Shown here: positions 1-11,800 of the stretch, in pieces
Layout of the letters: every line of letters begins with the position of its first letter
How positions within the stretch are numbered: the first letter of the stretch is position 1
NCBI GenBank assembly: GCA_029216955.1
Contig: JANAVB010031417.1
Coordinates: 15,282,090-15,346,089, forward strand
Source of the DNA: Iris pallida
Lineage: Eukaryota; Streptophyta; Magnoliopsida; Asparagales; Iridaceae
DNA length: 64,000 nt
Reading direction: 5' to 3'
Translations under genes and position numbers: made by a program
The notes under the pieces: model-generated
The model's input: the letters and a program-made list of their open reading frames with translations, nothing else
What the model was told of the DNA's origin: nothing
Databases searched by the model: none

Positions 1-788
1 CGAAATGCCGTTGAGATAGTCCCACGTGATATGTAACATCAATGACCGCATATAAGATAGTAGCATGCTCACCTATTATCTTATGCAGGTGTAAATATTA
101 TCTCTGTTTTCATGCAGGGACGAGCACGGCCGTGGTAAGAAATATGATAAACTGTTATGGTTCACTGTATGCTTTATTACGCAAAGATGGCTATCGAATA
201 TGAACTGAATTCATTTAGTTCTAATAGAAAGACAACTCTAAAGTATGCCTACCCTAACAATCAGAGTCGGTTTAGACGAGTGGGTTCGTCTCGTCCACTT
301 AGCAAGTGTGCTAATCCCATCCCCCAATTTTCCCAGATGCGACGGGCGTGCCCAACTAAACTGGAGCTGAAGTACGGAGAGGCGTTTTGAAGCTCTTCCT
401 ATGCTGAAGTATTTTGAAGTCAATTCAAGTCGACGGCTTATGTATAAAGGGGCGAATGTATGGGACGGCAAGCGTTAGTTCAGGCAACTTGTCGAATGTA
501 TTTTCTTCTGTTTTCAATCAATATAGCCGCAACGGCATCCAATGTAATTACGACTTGCACTTCGTTGCATGCTATGAATGAAAAGCATTTCTATCTTCCT
601 ATACTGCGTCTTAAATTCTGATGTAATCTGTGAAGTTTCAACTTGGCGTATTAATACAAAAAGCAACGTAACGTTCTTGCCTTGTACGAGTGCAATTCCA
701 GACTCGTACGGCATCACGCCTTAGCGAGGACGATCGAATCGGCAAAGTAACACCGGGGACGAACGGTTTGTCGACTCGGGGCGTGACA
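1..788 (+). mobile_element. 3' part of a Ty3/gypsy LTR (family B), copy 1
   Basis: This stretch matches 27846-28631 almost base for base. In that second copy it follows the coding remnant of a plus-strand gypsy element, so it is the 3' part of that element's 3' LTR. The end at 783-788 (GTGACA after GGGGC) is the usual Tekay-like LTR terminus and is shared with the LTR ending at 58693. An AT-rich stretch and a short hairpin (684-691 with 702-709) lie near the end. The LTR start lies outside the window. Family assignment is inferred from the terminus and from the element context of copy 2. Confidence 0.75.
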
Positions 789-1194
789 ACACTCTCTCTC
801 CACCAAAAGAAAAAAAGAGAACTCTCCCTCTCCCAAAACCCTACTTTCTTCTCCTCCACCACTCCACTCCCAATTTCTCCACCAAGATTTCTTCAACAAC
901 ATTCGTAGATTCGAAGAGATGACACGCAAGTCGAAGCAACCGGAATCTAGGTACGTTCTTCCCTAATTTCTTCAAGAATTTTGTACACTCTATTCAAAAT
1001 CCTAGAATATTTTTAATTCTCTAACAAGTTTTGATAAATTAGGTTTAGAATCTCTTTATGGTTCATGAAAGAAATTTTTGAACACGAGAAACCCACATTT
1101 TTTCTTGAAATCCTAACCCTAGAAGACGATAAACTAGCATCTCGTTTTGGCCGTTCGGCTGCAACAGTCGGGTTTGAATACAGTAGGACTGCCA

Positions 1195-1263
1195 GGCCTG
1201 TGGCAGTCCTAATGTAAAGCAGGACTGTGGCAGTCCTGCTTTACATTAGGACTGCCACAGGCC
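1195..1263. repeat. Perfect 33-bp inverted repeat with 3-nt loop
   Basis: Bases 1195-1227 are the exact reverse complement of 1231-1263, separated only by TGG. The repeat is built from two nested CAGTCCT/AGGACTG modules joined by TAATGTAAAGC. Copy 2 carries it unchanged at 29036-29104. Confidence 0.9.
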
Positions 1264-1333
1264 CGACAGTCCTAATGTAATGAGATATGGGGGTAGAAAT
1301 AGGGGGGGAGGGAGGGGGGAGGGTTGGTACTCT

Positions 1334-1707
1334 ATGTTGCTCATATGGAGGGGGGTGGGTAACTGCATGATGCTCATATACGGGGAGAAACTGCATGTCC
1401 CTACAAACCCAGGTCCCGTGGCCTTCGGAGCAATTGGAGCTATTCCTTCCAAAAACGTCTTGTATGCTAGGTTGGTGAGTTCCGTATTTGTAATTAGACT
1501 GAGATTTCCATGTTTGTAGACTTAATTCACTTATACTTTTATTTACAGTCTCAAAAGGCGAAGGAATTGGCCCAGACACTCCGGAGAGGTTGCCAAAGTG
1601 ACACTAGTGTCGCGGTCGCCAACGAGCTTGATCGCATCGACGACGTGGTCGAGTTCTCCTTCATGAATAATAGGGAGTCTCGTTCAAAGGCCCGGCATGA
1701 TATGTAG
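1334..1707 (+). CDS. Small two-exon ORF of unknown function inside the foldback element, copy 1
   Basis: Two open segments join in frame across a phase-0 intron. Exon one is 1334-1474 with donor TTG|GTGAGT; exon two is 1549-1707 with acceptor TTTACAG|TCT, ending in TAG. The product would be about 99 residues. The C-terminal half is lysine/arginine-rich and well formed (SQKAKELAQTLRRG...). I take the start at 1334 because the G-rich run just upstream (about 1303-1320) differs in length between the two copies and shifts any longer frame. I recognise no domain. It could be a captured gene end carried by the element. Expression is unknown. Confidence 0.35.
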
Positions 1708-2010
1708 TTGGATGTGAAATGATCATTAGTTGGATGTAATCTGGATGTTTTTGTAAAGATGTTTTTGTTGTTTGAAACTAGAAGGATATATTTGTTGTTT
1801 GGAAACTTAAGTTGTTGAGTAGACTTTTGAAAGATATGTAGTTGACACTTATGTTGTTTTTTTGAAGTTGGATATTTTGTCTGATATGTAGTTGTGATTT
1901 ATGTTGTTATTTAAATACTTGTTGGATATGTAGTTGTCTGATATGTAGTTGTTATTTACGTTTGGAAACTTAAGTTGTTGGCCAATTCCTGATATTCTTG
2001 ATTTAGTATC

Positions 2011-2160
2011 AGGACTGCCAGCACCCTGGCAGTCCTAATTGAAACCCTCTGTGATGAGAGTTTCAAAATGAAACTCTCTGTCACAGAGAGTTTCAAATAG
2101 GACTGCCAGCACCTTGGCAGTCCTAATTTAATGTAGGACTGCCAGGGGGTGGCAGTCCTA
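2011..2160. repeat. Palindrome cluster: GGACTGCCA and ACTCTCTGT units, copy 1
   Basis: Palindromic GGACTGCCA/TGGCAGTCC units lie at about 2011-2036, 2098-2125 and 2134-2160. Two ACTCTCTGTG(A/T) palindromes lie between them (2041-2064 and 2070-2094). Copy 2 matches at 29851-30000. Confidence 0.8.
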
Positions 2161-2214
2161 TTTATAAAAAAAAATTTATGAAATGCAGAGACTTCTACGT
2201 TTTAACACTGGGAA

Positions 2215-2470
2215 TGATCATTCTCCGTGTAAATTAACACGAAGAATGCCATTCTCCGTGTAAATTAACACGCACGGAGAATGGCCATTCTCCTGCGTTT
2301 TAACACTGGAATGACCATTCTCCGTATAATTTAGTACGGAGAATGGGCATTCTCCGTGTAAACTAAGACGGAGAATGACATTCTCCGTGTTACTAACACG
2401 GAGAATGGCCACCCTCATGCGAAATTAACATTCTTCGTGTTCTAACATGGAGAATGGTCATTCTCCTGTA
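2215..2470. repeat. ATTCTCCGT palindrome array, copy 1
   Basis: About ten alternating GGAGAATG and CATTCTCC half-sites, separated by AT-rich spacers containing variants of GTGTAAATTAACACG. Adjacent half-sites form perfect 18-bp palindromes such as the one at 2275-2292. Short minus-strand ORFs here are products of the repeat. Copy 2 lies at about 30053-30308. Confidence 0.75.
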
Positions 2471-2695
2471 TTTTATGGTCAGTTGAAACTTTGGAGGGCC
2501 ATAACTTTTGACTGGGAGGTCGAAACGAGGTCCGGTTTGTCGTAAAATGACCGTATCTTCGAGGAGCCTGAGATTAACCGCTTCTCCGTTTGACGGCCTT
2601 TCGAAATTTTAGAATCGCGAAAAAATGATGTTTGGACCTCCGTTTTAGCACTTTTGCCGTTTGTCTCTGCATTTCATAAAATTTTCCTTTATAAA

Positions 2696-3072
2696 TAGGA
2701 CTGCCACACCCCTGGCAGTCCTACACTTATGTAGGATTTCTAGGGTGCTGACAGTCCTCCTTTTGTGTAGGTCTGCCAGGGGGTGGCAGTCCTAATTGAA
2801 ACTCTCTGTGATAGAGAGTTTCAAAACTCTCATCACAGAGACTTACAAGTAGGACTGCCAGGGGCCTGGCAGTCATGACCCAAACTCTCCGTGAAGAGAG
2901 TTTGTGTGTGAAACTCTCTTCACAAAGAGTTTTATACAAGACTGCCAACACCCTGGCAGTCATTTATTAAGTAAGGACTACCAGGGACCTGACAGTCCTA
3001 ATTTAATGTAGAACTGCAGAAAGTCTGGCAGTACTATTTTATATTAGGACTGCCACAACCATGACAGTCCTA
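2696..3072. repeat. Second palindrome cluster, copy 1
   Basis: Eight TAGGACTGCCA-type palindromes in various states of decay (starts near 2696, 2731, 2767, 2851, 2938, 2971, 3007, 3045), interleaved with four ACTCTCT palindromes (2799-2945). Unit spacers differ (GCACCC, GGGGCC, GGGGG, CACCCC), so the array did not arise by one simple tandem expansion. Confidence 0.75.
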
Positions 3073-3671
3073 ATGTTGTAAGTCACGACTGTAGTAGCCG
3101 AACGGTCGTAACGATTTGTCGTGTTCTAGGGTTAAGGTTTCAAGAAATATGCGAGATCATGTTCGAAAAATTCATTCATGAACCCTAAAGTGATTCTAAA
3201 CCTAATATTTATGTTTATGTTTTCTGATTTTGAGTATGAGTGAAAACTTTTTTTGGTAGCTGATCTTAGACAAATTTGGAAAAAAATTTGTGCCAAACAT
3301 GATTGAGATAGGAGAATTTTTTGGAGATAATTCTCGGAAAGAAAGGAAGAAAAATTTGGAAAAAAATTTGGACTAGGGTTTAATTCTATGACCTAGAAAT
3401 GTTGGAAGAGAAGAAAAAAGTAGAGGGAGAGAAGAAAAGAGTTGAGGGAGAGAGGAAAAGAGTAGAGGGAGAGAGAGAGAAATTAGAAAAGTTATCTTTT
3501 ATACCTAATGTTGGGCTGCCCTCAAGTAAAAAAAAATTGATGGCAAACTTGTAATATTTGCAAACATTTTAGGCTGTCCCCAAGTAAAATTGGTAGTGCC
3601 CTTAGAAAAAACCTTTACATATCCTGCCACTAAAACCAATCCCCGCAGAAGAAAACCAAAACCCAAAGTCC

Positions 3672-3707
3672 AAACCCTAAAAAAGGTTTCGCCAGAAATT
3701 AGGGTTT
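3672..3707. promoter_or_regulatory. Two opposed telo-box motifs in the eIF3i leader, copy 1
   Basis: AAACCCTAA at 3672-3680 and its reverse complement TTAGGGTTT at 3699-3707 lie 28-63 bases before the eIF3i start codon. Telo boxes are known in promoters and leaders of plant ribosomal-protein and translation-factor genes. Their function here is inferred from that association. Copy 2 has them at 31508-31516 and 31535-31543. Confidence 0.6.
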
Positions 3708-3734
3708 CCTCCGGAGAATAAGAAGAAGAAGAAG

Positions 3735-6700
3735 ATGAGGCCGATATTGATGAAAGGCCACGAGAGGCCGCTGACGTTCCTGAAGTACAATCGAGAGGGA
3801 GATCTCCTCTTCTCCTGCGCGAAGGATCACAACCCAACCGTCTGGTTCGCCGACAACGGCGAGCGTCTCGGCACTTACAAGGGCCACAACGGAGCCGTAT
3901 GGAGCTGCGACGTATCCAGTAAGAATCTAGGGTTTCCAGTTTGTTCATTTTTCTCGTTCCGTCCGAAATTTGATAAAATTGTGCGATATATTGTAAATTG
4001 ATGTCTCATTTAAAAATATATCTATGGTTCTTCTCCGTTTCGTCTTCATTTTCCGTCTATATATTTGAAATTGATGCCTCTAGTAAGAATCTAGTATACG
4101 ACACGGATGCGGGCGCATATACTGGATAATGTGTCGTGTCGAGTACATTATTTTCCTTTTTCTTCCAATATTTAGAAAAGTTTTGCCTGATCCTGCAGTA
4201 AAAATGTAGGCTTTCCTCTTCGTTCCTATTCATTTTATGTCAAATACTCAATAAATTTTGTTCAGATCTTGTAGTTGATGTACCCCTTTAAAAATCTAGG
4301 GCCTTTGTTTTGTTCCAATTATTTTTCTGTTCCATAAGAATAAAGGGTTTCCCCTTCCTGCTCTTCTTTCTCTGTCCCTTCTTTCTCTGACAATTTTTTG
4401 TCATAGATTGGCGTATTTTCGTGTAAAGATGAAAACTTTACTGAGAAGTTGATCGCTGTTCCTTTCCCATTAAGGTTCTAGCAGCCACTGAGAGCTACAT
4501 TTGTAACGATCATTGAAACGCCGTGAAGTTTCTTTGGGAACTGGTATCAGCCTGGTATGACAATTATAATCATTATTTCTGAGGATCTCATTCTTGAACA
4601 GAAAATTTAGTAGTAGAGAGTTCTCTCCTTTAGTTCTCTTTTGTTTGGATAATAAAAAAATATATTGGACGATGAAATGCACTCTGACCAGTGCCTTTGC
4701 AGAGATCTGATAGAAATGCATTTGCCTAGAAAGCATTGTCCGACTCTCCCTAATCTGATATTTGAAGTGTTTCCAAAGACGTTCCAATTTCATTCTAATT
4801 GTTGTGTAGATTCTAAGAAAGCATGCTTATATTATTTATAATTAAAGATTATTGTGGGATAAGTACTTTTAATAGACTTCAAGCCACTGACTGTAATAAA
4901 AATTAGAACCTTCAACGTTCTTTTTAACCTCTCTATTTATAAATTTCACTAGATTTCTGGTTTTTTATTCTTGTTTTGAGCATTCACCCATAGGAAGCAT
5001 GAATACTGAAATGCAGTGCCGTTTTGCATCGTGTCGTCAACATATCATAAGTGATACAAACACTCCAAATTATGTTACGATGCCAAAAATCAATGTTGTG
5101 ATCGGTTGGCGTGTCTATTATGTCGTGTTCGTGTCTGTGCTATATTTATTCATTCATTATGTCAAAGAAAAGAAGGCATTACATTTATCAACATTCTATA
5201 TATATGAATATTGACTACTAATATGTGGGTCAAAATGTTCCCCAACAATCATATCAGTACTTTGTAGTATACTTGGTATCTCTGCCTGTTGTGAACTTAG
5301 AGTCGTAGATCATTTTGTTATGTATTCTTTTCTTTAGACGAAGCATTTTTTTTGGTATTGCTTTTTCACTAACTGGACATTTAATTGGGTATGTTTAGGG
5401 GATTCTATGCGCCTTATAACCGGAAGTGCTGATCAGACAGTGAAGTTGTGGAATGTCCAGACAGGAGCCCAATTATTTACTTTCAATTTTGATGCTCCAG
5501 CTAGATATGTACAATTCTCTACCGGTGATAAGCTTGCTGTAGTCACAACAGACCCTTTTATGGGGCATCTCTCCATGATCCAAGTGAAGCGGATTGCTAG
5601 AGACCCTAGTGAACGTGAGCAACATATTCCTTCAGATTTCTCTTAGATTGTTAACTAGTTTTTTTTTTTTTTTTTTCCATACTTGCAAGATATCAGTGAA
5701 ATTCTGTCTTATGTAAGGCTAGGACTATCCTCCATTATGAATTTTATGATGGAGTGTTTTCATCAATGATGCATTTGGGCTGAGCCGTTCCCATTCCACG
5801 TGGTGGCCAGATTCGGTCTCTAATGCATCTCCAATTAATTCTTTGGATTCCTTTGAGATTTCTGTTAGATCATTAAAGTATTTCCCCCATAGTTGCATGA
5901 TAAAATGAAATTCTGTCTTCTTGAAGGCAAGGAGTAGCCTCAATTGGGAACTTTATAATCTTGTAATGTATCTCCAATTAATCCTCTCGGCCTTAACATG
6001 ATGGAGTTGGGTATGATGTGAGTTATTATTTGATCTTTTATATGGCAATATGGTAATAATAAATAAGAGATAATTAGACAAAGATACTGTAAATTCCACG
6101 CGGGATTAGTGATTACACCTAAGATAGGTAAAGGCAAATGACTTGATACTACAATGGTTCAATCTGAAAGACTACGAGATTCATTTACTGATGTTGATGC
6201 TATATCTGCAAAAACCAAGACGTGTGCTGTATAGGTTGCAACCTGACCCCTGAAATTTCTGTAAGGGTTCAATACTTCCTGAAGAGCATATTTTCTAGAT
6301 ACATTGTGAGATGTCGGAAGTGAGGAGCGAGAGGGGAGAGAGAGGAAATAATGAAGGGGTAAAATAAAAATATAAAAATAAATAAATAAAATGATAATAA
6401 AATTATCTTGACACCTAAGAGGGGTAGGTGTCTCATGGAGAGACCGGTGTCTCATGGAGAGACCTTGCATGAATTACCTAGGTCTTATAGGTAATTACAC
6501 CCCCTTGTAATATTTTTGTTTTAAAAAAAATTATTTAGAGGGGGGAGAGAGCAGCCACCCATCTCTCCACTGCTCTCCTCTCTCCCTCTCTTGGCCATTT
6601 CTCTCTCTCTCTCATCTCTCCATAGTTTTGACATTCCAGTTTTTGCTCTTTACGTACCCACCGGTGGGAAATGATAATTAATTGGAAAGACGTCTTGAGC

Positions 6701-8527
6701 AATCAGAGAAGTAGTAATAACCATATTTAATTGTTACAGACTCAATGATGGTACAGTGTTCTCTACTCACCAAAAAAGTCGTACAATATTCCTTAGAGTC
6801 TATAATGGAACCATGGGCTTATACTCTGGATCCAAAGTCAACATGACATGTCAGAATTTATATCACAAACTTTGTATGGAAGTTGTGACTGTAGCATTGC
6901 AGTATCCCTTATGGATACATAAATATTTATTATAGTTTAGGCGTGCTTAAACTACCCAGAAGATTTGATGACAAATGTTTCACCAACTGAGAAATGAGAA
7001 TATACATATATAAGACTAATTTACTTTCTATATCATGAGGAGTTATTCGGTTACGATGCGTCTAACAGTTTGTGCGAGCTTATTAAGGGCGTCAGCCTAG
7101 GCCTATTCTGGGCCTTGGCGCCTAGACCACAAGGATTCTAGGCGAATTGTAGCCACCTAAACACGTGAGATGTCCACCTCGGACCGTCTTACCCGTGTGA
7201 TCCACCTCACTTTCCTTCCTTGCCCATTTAATTTCGTAGTTGAAGTAATTCAACCCAAATAAAAAATGGAAGGACTCCCGATTTCGTTCTCTCTCTTCCC
7301 GGTTGCTTTGCCTTAAAATTTGTACTTCCTCTGTTCGCTCTCTCATCCTAATTCCTTCTGCTGCGACTCCGACTCTGACTCCAGATTCTTTCAGTCTCAT
7401 TCACTCTCTGTGTTTCTCTTCTCGGACTCCAGCGTCTATGCTGACTGTTGACCTCAAAACTCTGAGAGGTCTCCCTCTCTATATATATTTGCTTGCATGA
7501 CAGAGATTGTACCAATCTGGGGAGGATGTGTAGCATGGATTTCTTTATGGAACACCATGAGACATCAATGAACAAAGTCCAAAAGGTTATTCAAGTACAG
7601 ACAAAAGATTAGAACCCCACACCACAACACTAAATTACACGTTTATCTTAAGTTACCTACTGTATATCACAGATTTTAGTTTAGAAAATTTACTATAACG
7701 ATAATATGTTTAAATAAATTAGATAAAACGAAAGAAGTTTGAGAAATATTGGAATAACGAAACATTCCGCCAACAGGCTCCCTTTGCTCCTTTGTTTAGC
7801 CAGGAAAAGAGAATATTTTGTTTAGCTAGGAAAGCATATCAATAATAGTAGCAACATGTTCACGTGCATGCATGGCTGCATTAAGGGTCTGCATGGCAAT
7901 TATGGTGGTAGCGGTTATAAGGTGTTCTTAGAGTAACGGAAATGAACGGTTATGAGGGGTCCGATTTTTGGTGGTTTTAAGTAGCGGCTTTTAAACCTGT
8001 CCAATCCATGCTTGGTAATTCAATAACCAGCGGTTCTGAAAGTTTTCTATAATAATAAATTTATCTTTATGTCCATATATAAATAAAAGTTATTTTTGAT
8101 AAAATATGGGTTTATGGATGTGAAGGTAACCCCAACATCAAAAAACCTTTCCTGCATTCTTGTCTCAGAAAATAACTCTGCATCCAATGGAGCTCCAAGG
8201 ACAAGTACAAGACAAGTTCCTATATTTTTCTTCAATCGGAAAGAAAATTAGTAGTTATATCTATATTTTTTTTGGCGAGGATATAAATGGAATAGAATAA
8301 TAAAGCCACCCAAAACCCACCGATTTGGGGTGTTTATAAAGCCACCCAAAAATACATTACACCAGTTTTGTGTGGTTTTTGAGCCGACCAAATCCAGTGG
8401 CTCAAAAAAATTAACAAGCATGGGTTTTCATAAACGGTCGGTTTAAAAACACCCAAAAGTCGGTGAAAACACCATTACTAAGCAGACCCTAAGAGTAGAA
8501 AATTTGTAAAGGTCCTTGAAACTTAGG

Positions 8528-8580
<53 letters not shown>

Positions 8581-8758
8581 TAGTTAATAGTCATTTTATA
8601 TATGTTGTATTGTTATTTGTGTTAATGAATAGTTTAATTATTGCATATACTATATTAAGGTTAATTAAATAGTTAACCATTATATGTATATTTAGAATTA
8701 ATATATTCTTTAACACAAATAACAATATAACATATATAGAAATTAACTACTAATTAAT

Positions 8759-8816
<58 letters not shown>

Positions 8817-11800
8817 GTGCAATTACCTAAGTTTCAAGGGCCTTTATGAATTTCCATTCTTAATGCAGCCATGCATGCACTTGAACACTTTGAGCTGCTG
8901 GGTTTCCTCCAGTGCCACTGGCGGAATGTTTCGTTTTTCCTCAAAAATTTTCAAACTTCTTTTGTTTTATCTAATTTATTTAAACATATTATCGTTATAA
9001 TAAATTTTTTGTTTTAGTTTTGAGGCCTCGACATTGCCGCTTTGAGGCCTGCCTAGGCCTTTTTTGACTTTGCTGTCTTGCCACTTTGACAAGATTGAGC
9101 TTGTGTCTATCTCCAATTGATAAGTTACAAACTTAGTTTGCAATTCATTTAGAAGCTCTTTTGGTTCATGGATGAAAATTGTGCACTAAAAACCATAAAA
9201 TTCTTCCTTATCTAGAGAGCTGGTACTAACTAGGCAACTTGGAAAAGGGACTTTTTTCCTGTATAGTATTTATTTCTTCCATCTGGACTCTGGAGGGTCA
9301 ATAAGAAGTTAAGAACTATTGATTCTGTTCTTAATGGCATTTGGGCTATTTACATGAGATATTGGGGCAAATTTGTCAACAAGAGAAGCTGAAATCAGTA
9401 TGTGTATAAATATAACAAGGTGTAAATTTTTTAATTTTTAATTATTTATTGGTTTCCTCTTGTAGAAACTACTGATTCTGTGCTAACAATCAAGCATCCA
9501 CAAGCTCAAGGGAGATTTACTGGGGCTATATGGGGACCTTTAAACAAGACTTTAATAAGTGGCGGAGAAGATGGAATTCTCCGTATATGGGATACTGAGG
9601 TGCAGTTGTCATTATCTTTTCTGAATTTCATTCTATCATTTTGTTTCGTTTGTAAACAGTTGCATACCTGTGCTTATGCTTGAGGATCACAATCATGTCT
9701 TGCCTATTCTTTCTATGGCATTTTTTTTTTTTTTTTGCTTCCTTACATTATCCTGTTAAAAGTGATTGCTATCATGGTTGGTATACCATGTCGTGACCCA
9801 TTCAAATAATTGGTTGGAAGACAATGGCATGCAAAAAATGTTAAAATGTCACTTTGCAGTAAAAAAAAAGATGTTTAACACAACTTAGCCTAGATTACTT
9901 GGTGATCAATATCGACTAATGAAGAATTCAATATCTTAGTGATCTTGATTTGTTTGTTTGCGCAACAAATTGAACATGTGCTAAAATTTCAAGAATCTAG
10001 TGGACTTGTATGACATGAAAGATGTTAAATCAGTTGGGAGAAATCAAGCCAGAACTTTTTTTATCTATCAAGGAAGGAGGCTACATATAGAAAATAAGGC
10101 AGTATTGTACTAGGTGTATATGACTATGTCTCTAGCCAAAGATAACCGTCTTTGATAAAAAATAAAAACTTATTTTCATACTAAATAACTGAAGTGTAGC
10201 CTACTTATCATAAAAGGATGGATATTATTATGGATTAAAAAAAAAAATCAAAATATGCTTTGCACAATCTTCCGGCATGTTCCTTAGCAATGATTGTATG
10301 CTTTTATCTGTAACTTATAAGGGAAGCGATGTAAAAAATAGATACTTATTTTCATACTAAATAACTGAATTGCAGCCTACTTTTCATTAAAGGATGGGTA
10401 TTATTGTCGATTAAACAAATCAAAATATGCTTTGCACAATCTTCCAACACGTTCCTTAGCTTTTCCCATGCAATTTTCCTTTGTTTTTTTTTTTGACAAT
10501 GTAAATGTGAAGTCTGGTTATGGTCTAAGCAGGCGAACCATTATACCTATAATTTTTATTTATATATCTTTGCTATATGTGAATATTATGCTGCTGCCAA
10601 ATCGAACAATGTTTTATTTTTAAGATAAATCCTTTCTAATACCTGGCGTTGAATGAATCTTGTACTACACGGTATTGCTTTTATTTGGTTTATTCATTTT
10701 TTGTGTAGTTGAAGTATGGTAATCTAGTTGAACAAGGTTTGATGAGAGAATCCTTCTTGTGTTCTGTCCAATGCATTCCTTCATCCCATAAGGCTATAAT
10801 ATATAATGCGATGTGAATATGACATGGAAGCTGCTTGTTTTATTGTTTTTAGGAATCACCCATGGTTTTGAAAAGCCTGTGAGGTTTGTGCCTAGGCGCG
10901 CCTGAGGCCTGATGCTTGTTCTTTTGATTTATTTTTTGTAAGGCGCGCCTGAGGCTCATTCACCTAGATGCACCGCCTCATGTGCCTTGCACCTACTTTT
11001 GTGGCACGCCTTGTGCCCCTCATGACTACTTTGCTGGACACTCGTTGCACGAGGCTTATTAACCTAGTATTTTTTTCTCTGTGCCTAGGCGCGCCTGAGG
11101 CTCATTCACCTAGATGCACCGCCTCATGTGCCTTGCACCTACTTTGTGGCACGCCTTGTGCCCCTCATGACTACTTTGCTGGACACTCGTTGCACGAGGC
11201 TTATTAACCTAGTATTTTTTCTTTCTTTCTGTAATAGATACATTTTAGTATTTTTAATGTTATAGCATAATTCAACTAATCTTTCTATTGTAATTAATAG
11301 GTTTTCTACCTTGACTTGATTTTATCAAGTCAACCAAGAAATATGTTCTTTGGAAATATTGTTAACAATTGGATGCCAAGGATAGAGACACTATCAAATG
11401 TATGAAGTCAGTTAAATAATCTTTCAACTGCGATTAATAAGTTTTGTTTTGATGGATGAAGATAATGATAAGGTAGTATTGGTTATAGAAATGACTATAG
11501 ATGATGAATTTTAGGGTTTTGGAAATTTCCTATTATTACGAACTTGTGGTAGTTAGTTCCTTTCGAGTTTTCACGATGGTTAAATGTTATTAATTATTAA
11601 TTATAATTTTATGTACTTCCACTTTTTACTATTTTAATGGTGTTATTAATTGATTGCATATAATATGCGTTTGATTATTCAAAACTATAATATTAAAAAA
11701 GAGTCTAATAATGTGCGCGATGCTTTACTAAAGCCCAGTCCTCGCGCCTAGGCTCCAGAGGACCCTAGTGCCTTGAGTGCGCCTCACACCTTTTAAAACA

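Larger units (their letters stand above)
980..3260. mobile_element. Foldback-like element with palindrome arrays, copy 1
   Basis: About 200 bp at the left (roughly 980-1190) is an imperfect inverted copy of the right end (roughly 3060-3260). Both arms carry AGGTTTAGAATC, GGTTCATGAA, AACCCTAGAA and CCGTTCGGCT in the same order on opposite strands. Inside the arms lie about 14 short palindromes of the form TAGGACTGCCA-n-TGGCAGTCCTA, six GAAACTCTCT-n-AGAGAGTTTC units, and a block of ATTCTCCGT-type palindromes (2215-2470). A spliced ORF (1334-1707) sits between the left arm and the inner palindromes. Modular inverted-repeat ends are typical of foldback elements; the class assignment is my inference. 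I could not fix exact ends or a target duplication. Confidence 0.55.
7685..9011. mobile_element. Long hairpin element in eIF3i intron 2, copy 1
   Basis: The left arm (7685-7884 continuing at 8490-8530) and the right arm (about 8815-9011) are inverted copies. Both share ATAACGATAATATG, GAAACATTCCGCCA, GTGCATGCATGGCTGCATTAAG and CCTTGAAACTTAGGTAA on opposite strands. Pairing continues inward through two (TA)n tracts and TATTGTTATTTGTGTTAA to a loop near 8660. Without the MITE nested in its left arm it is about 720 bp and close to fully self-complementary. It resembles a foldback-type or large MITE. I did not identify the terminal target duplication. Confidence 0.7.

Noticed and set aside
2215..3080. 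Regularly spaced palindromic repeats resembling a CRISPR array
   Set aside because: Plant nuclear context, no constant-length spacers, no cas genes; the units are palindromes of a foldback-like element.
3505..3948. 147-residue minus-strand ORF opposite eIF3i exon 1
   Set aside because: Shadow of the exon and GC-rich leader; no recognisable domain.
5660..5680. Poly-T run after exon 2 as a possible terminator
   Set aside because: It lies inside intron 2 of a Pol II gene and in both copies; a simple homopolymer.
10968..11207. 79-residue ORF in intron 3
   Set aside because: It is a tandem 146-bp repeat translated twice; no evidence of coding.
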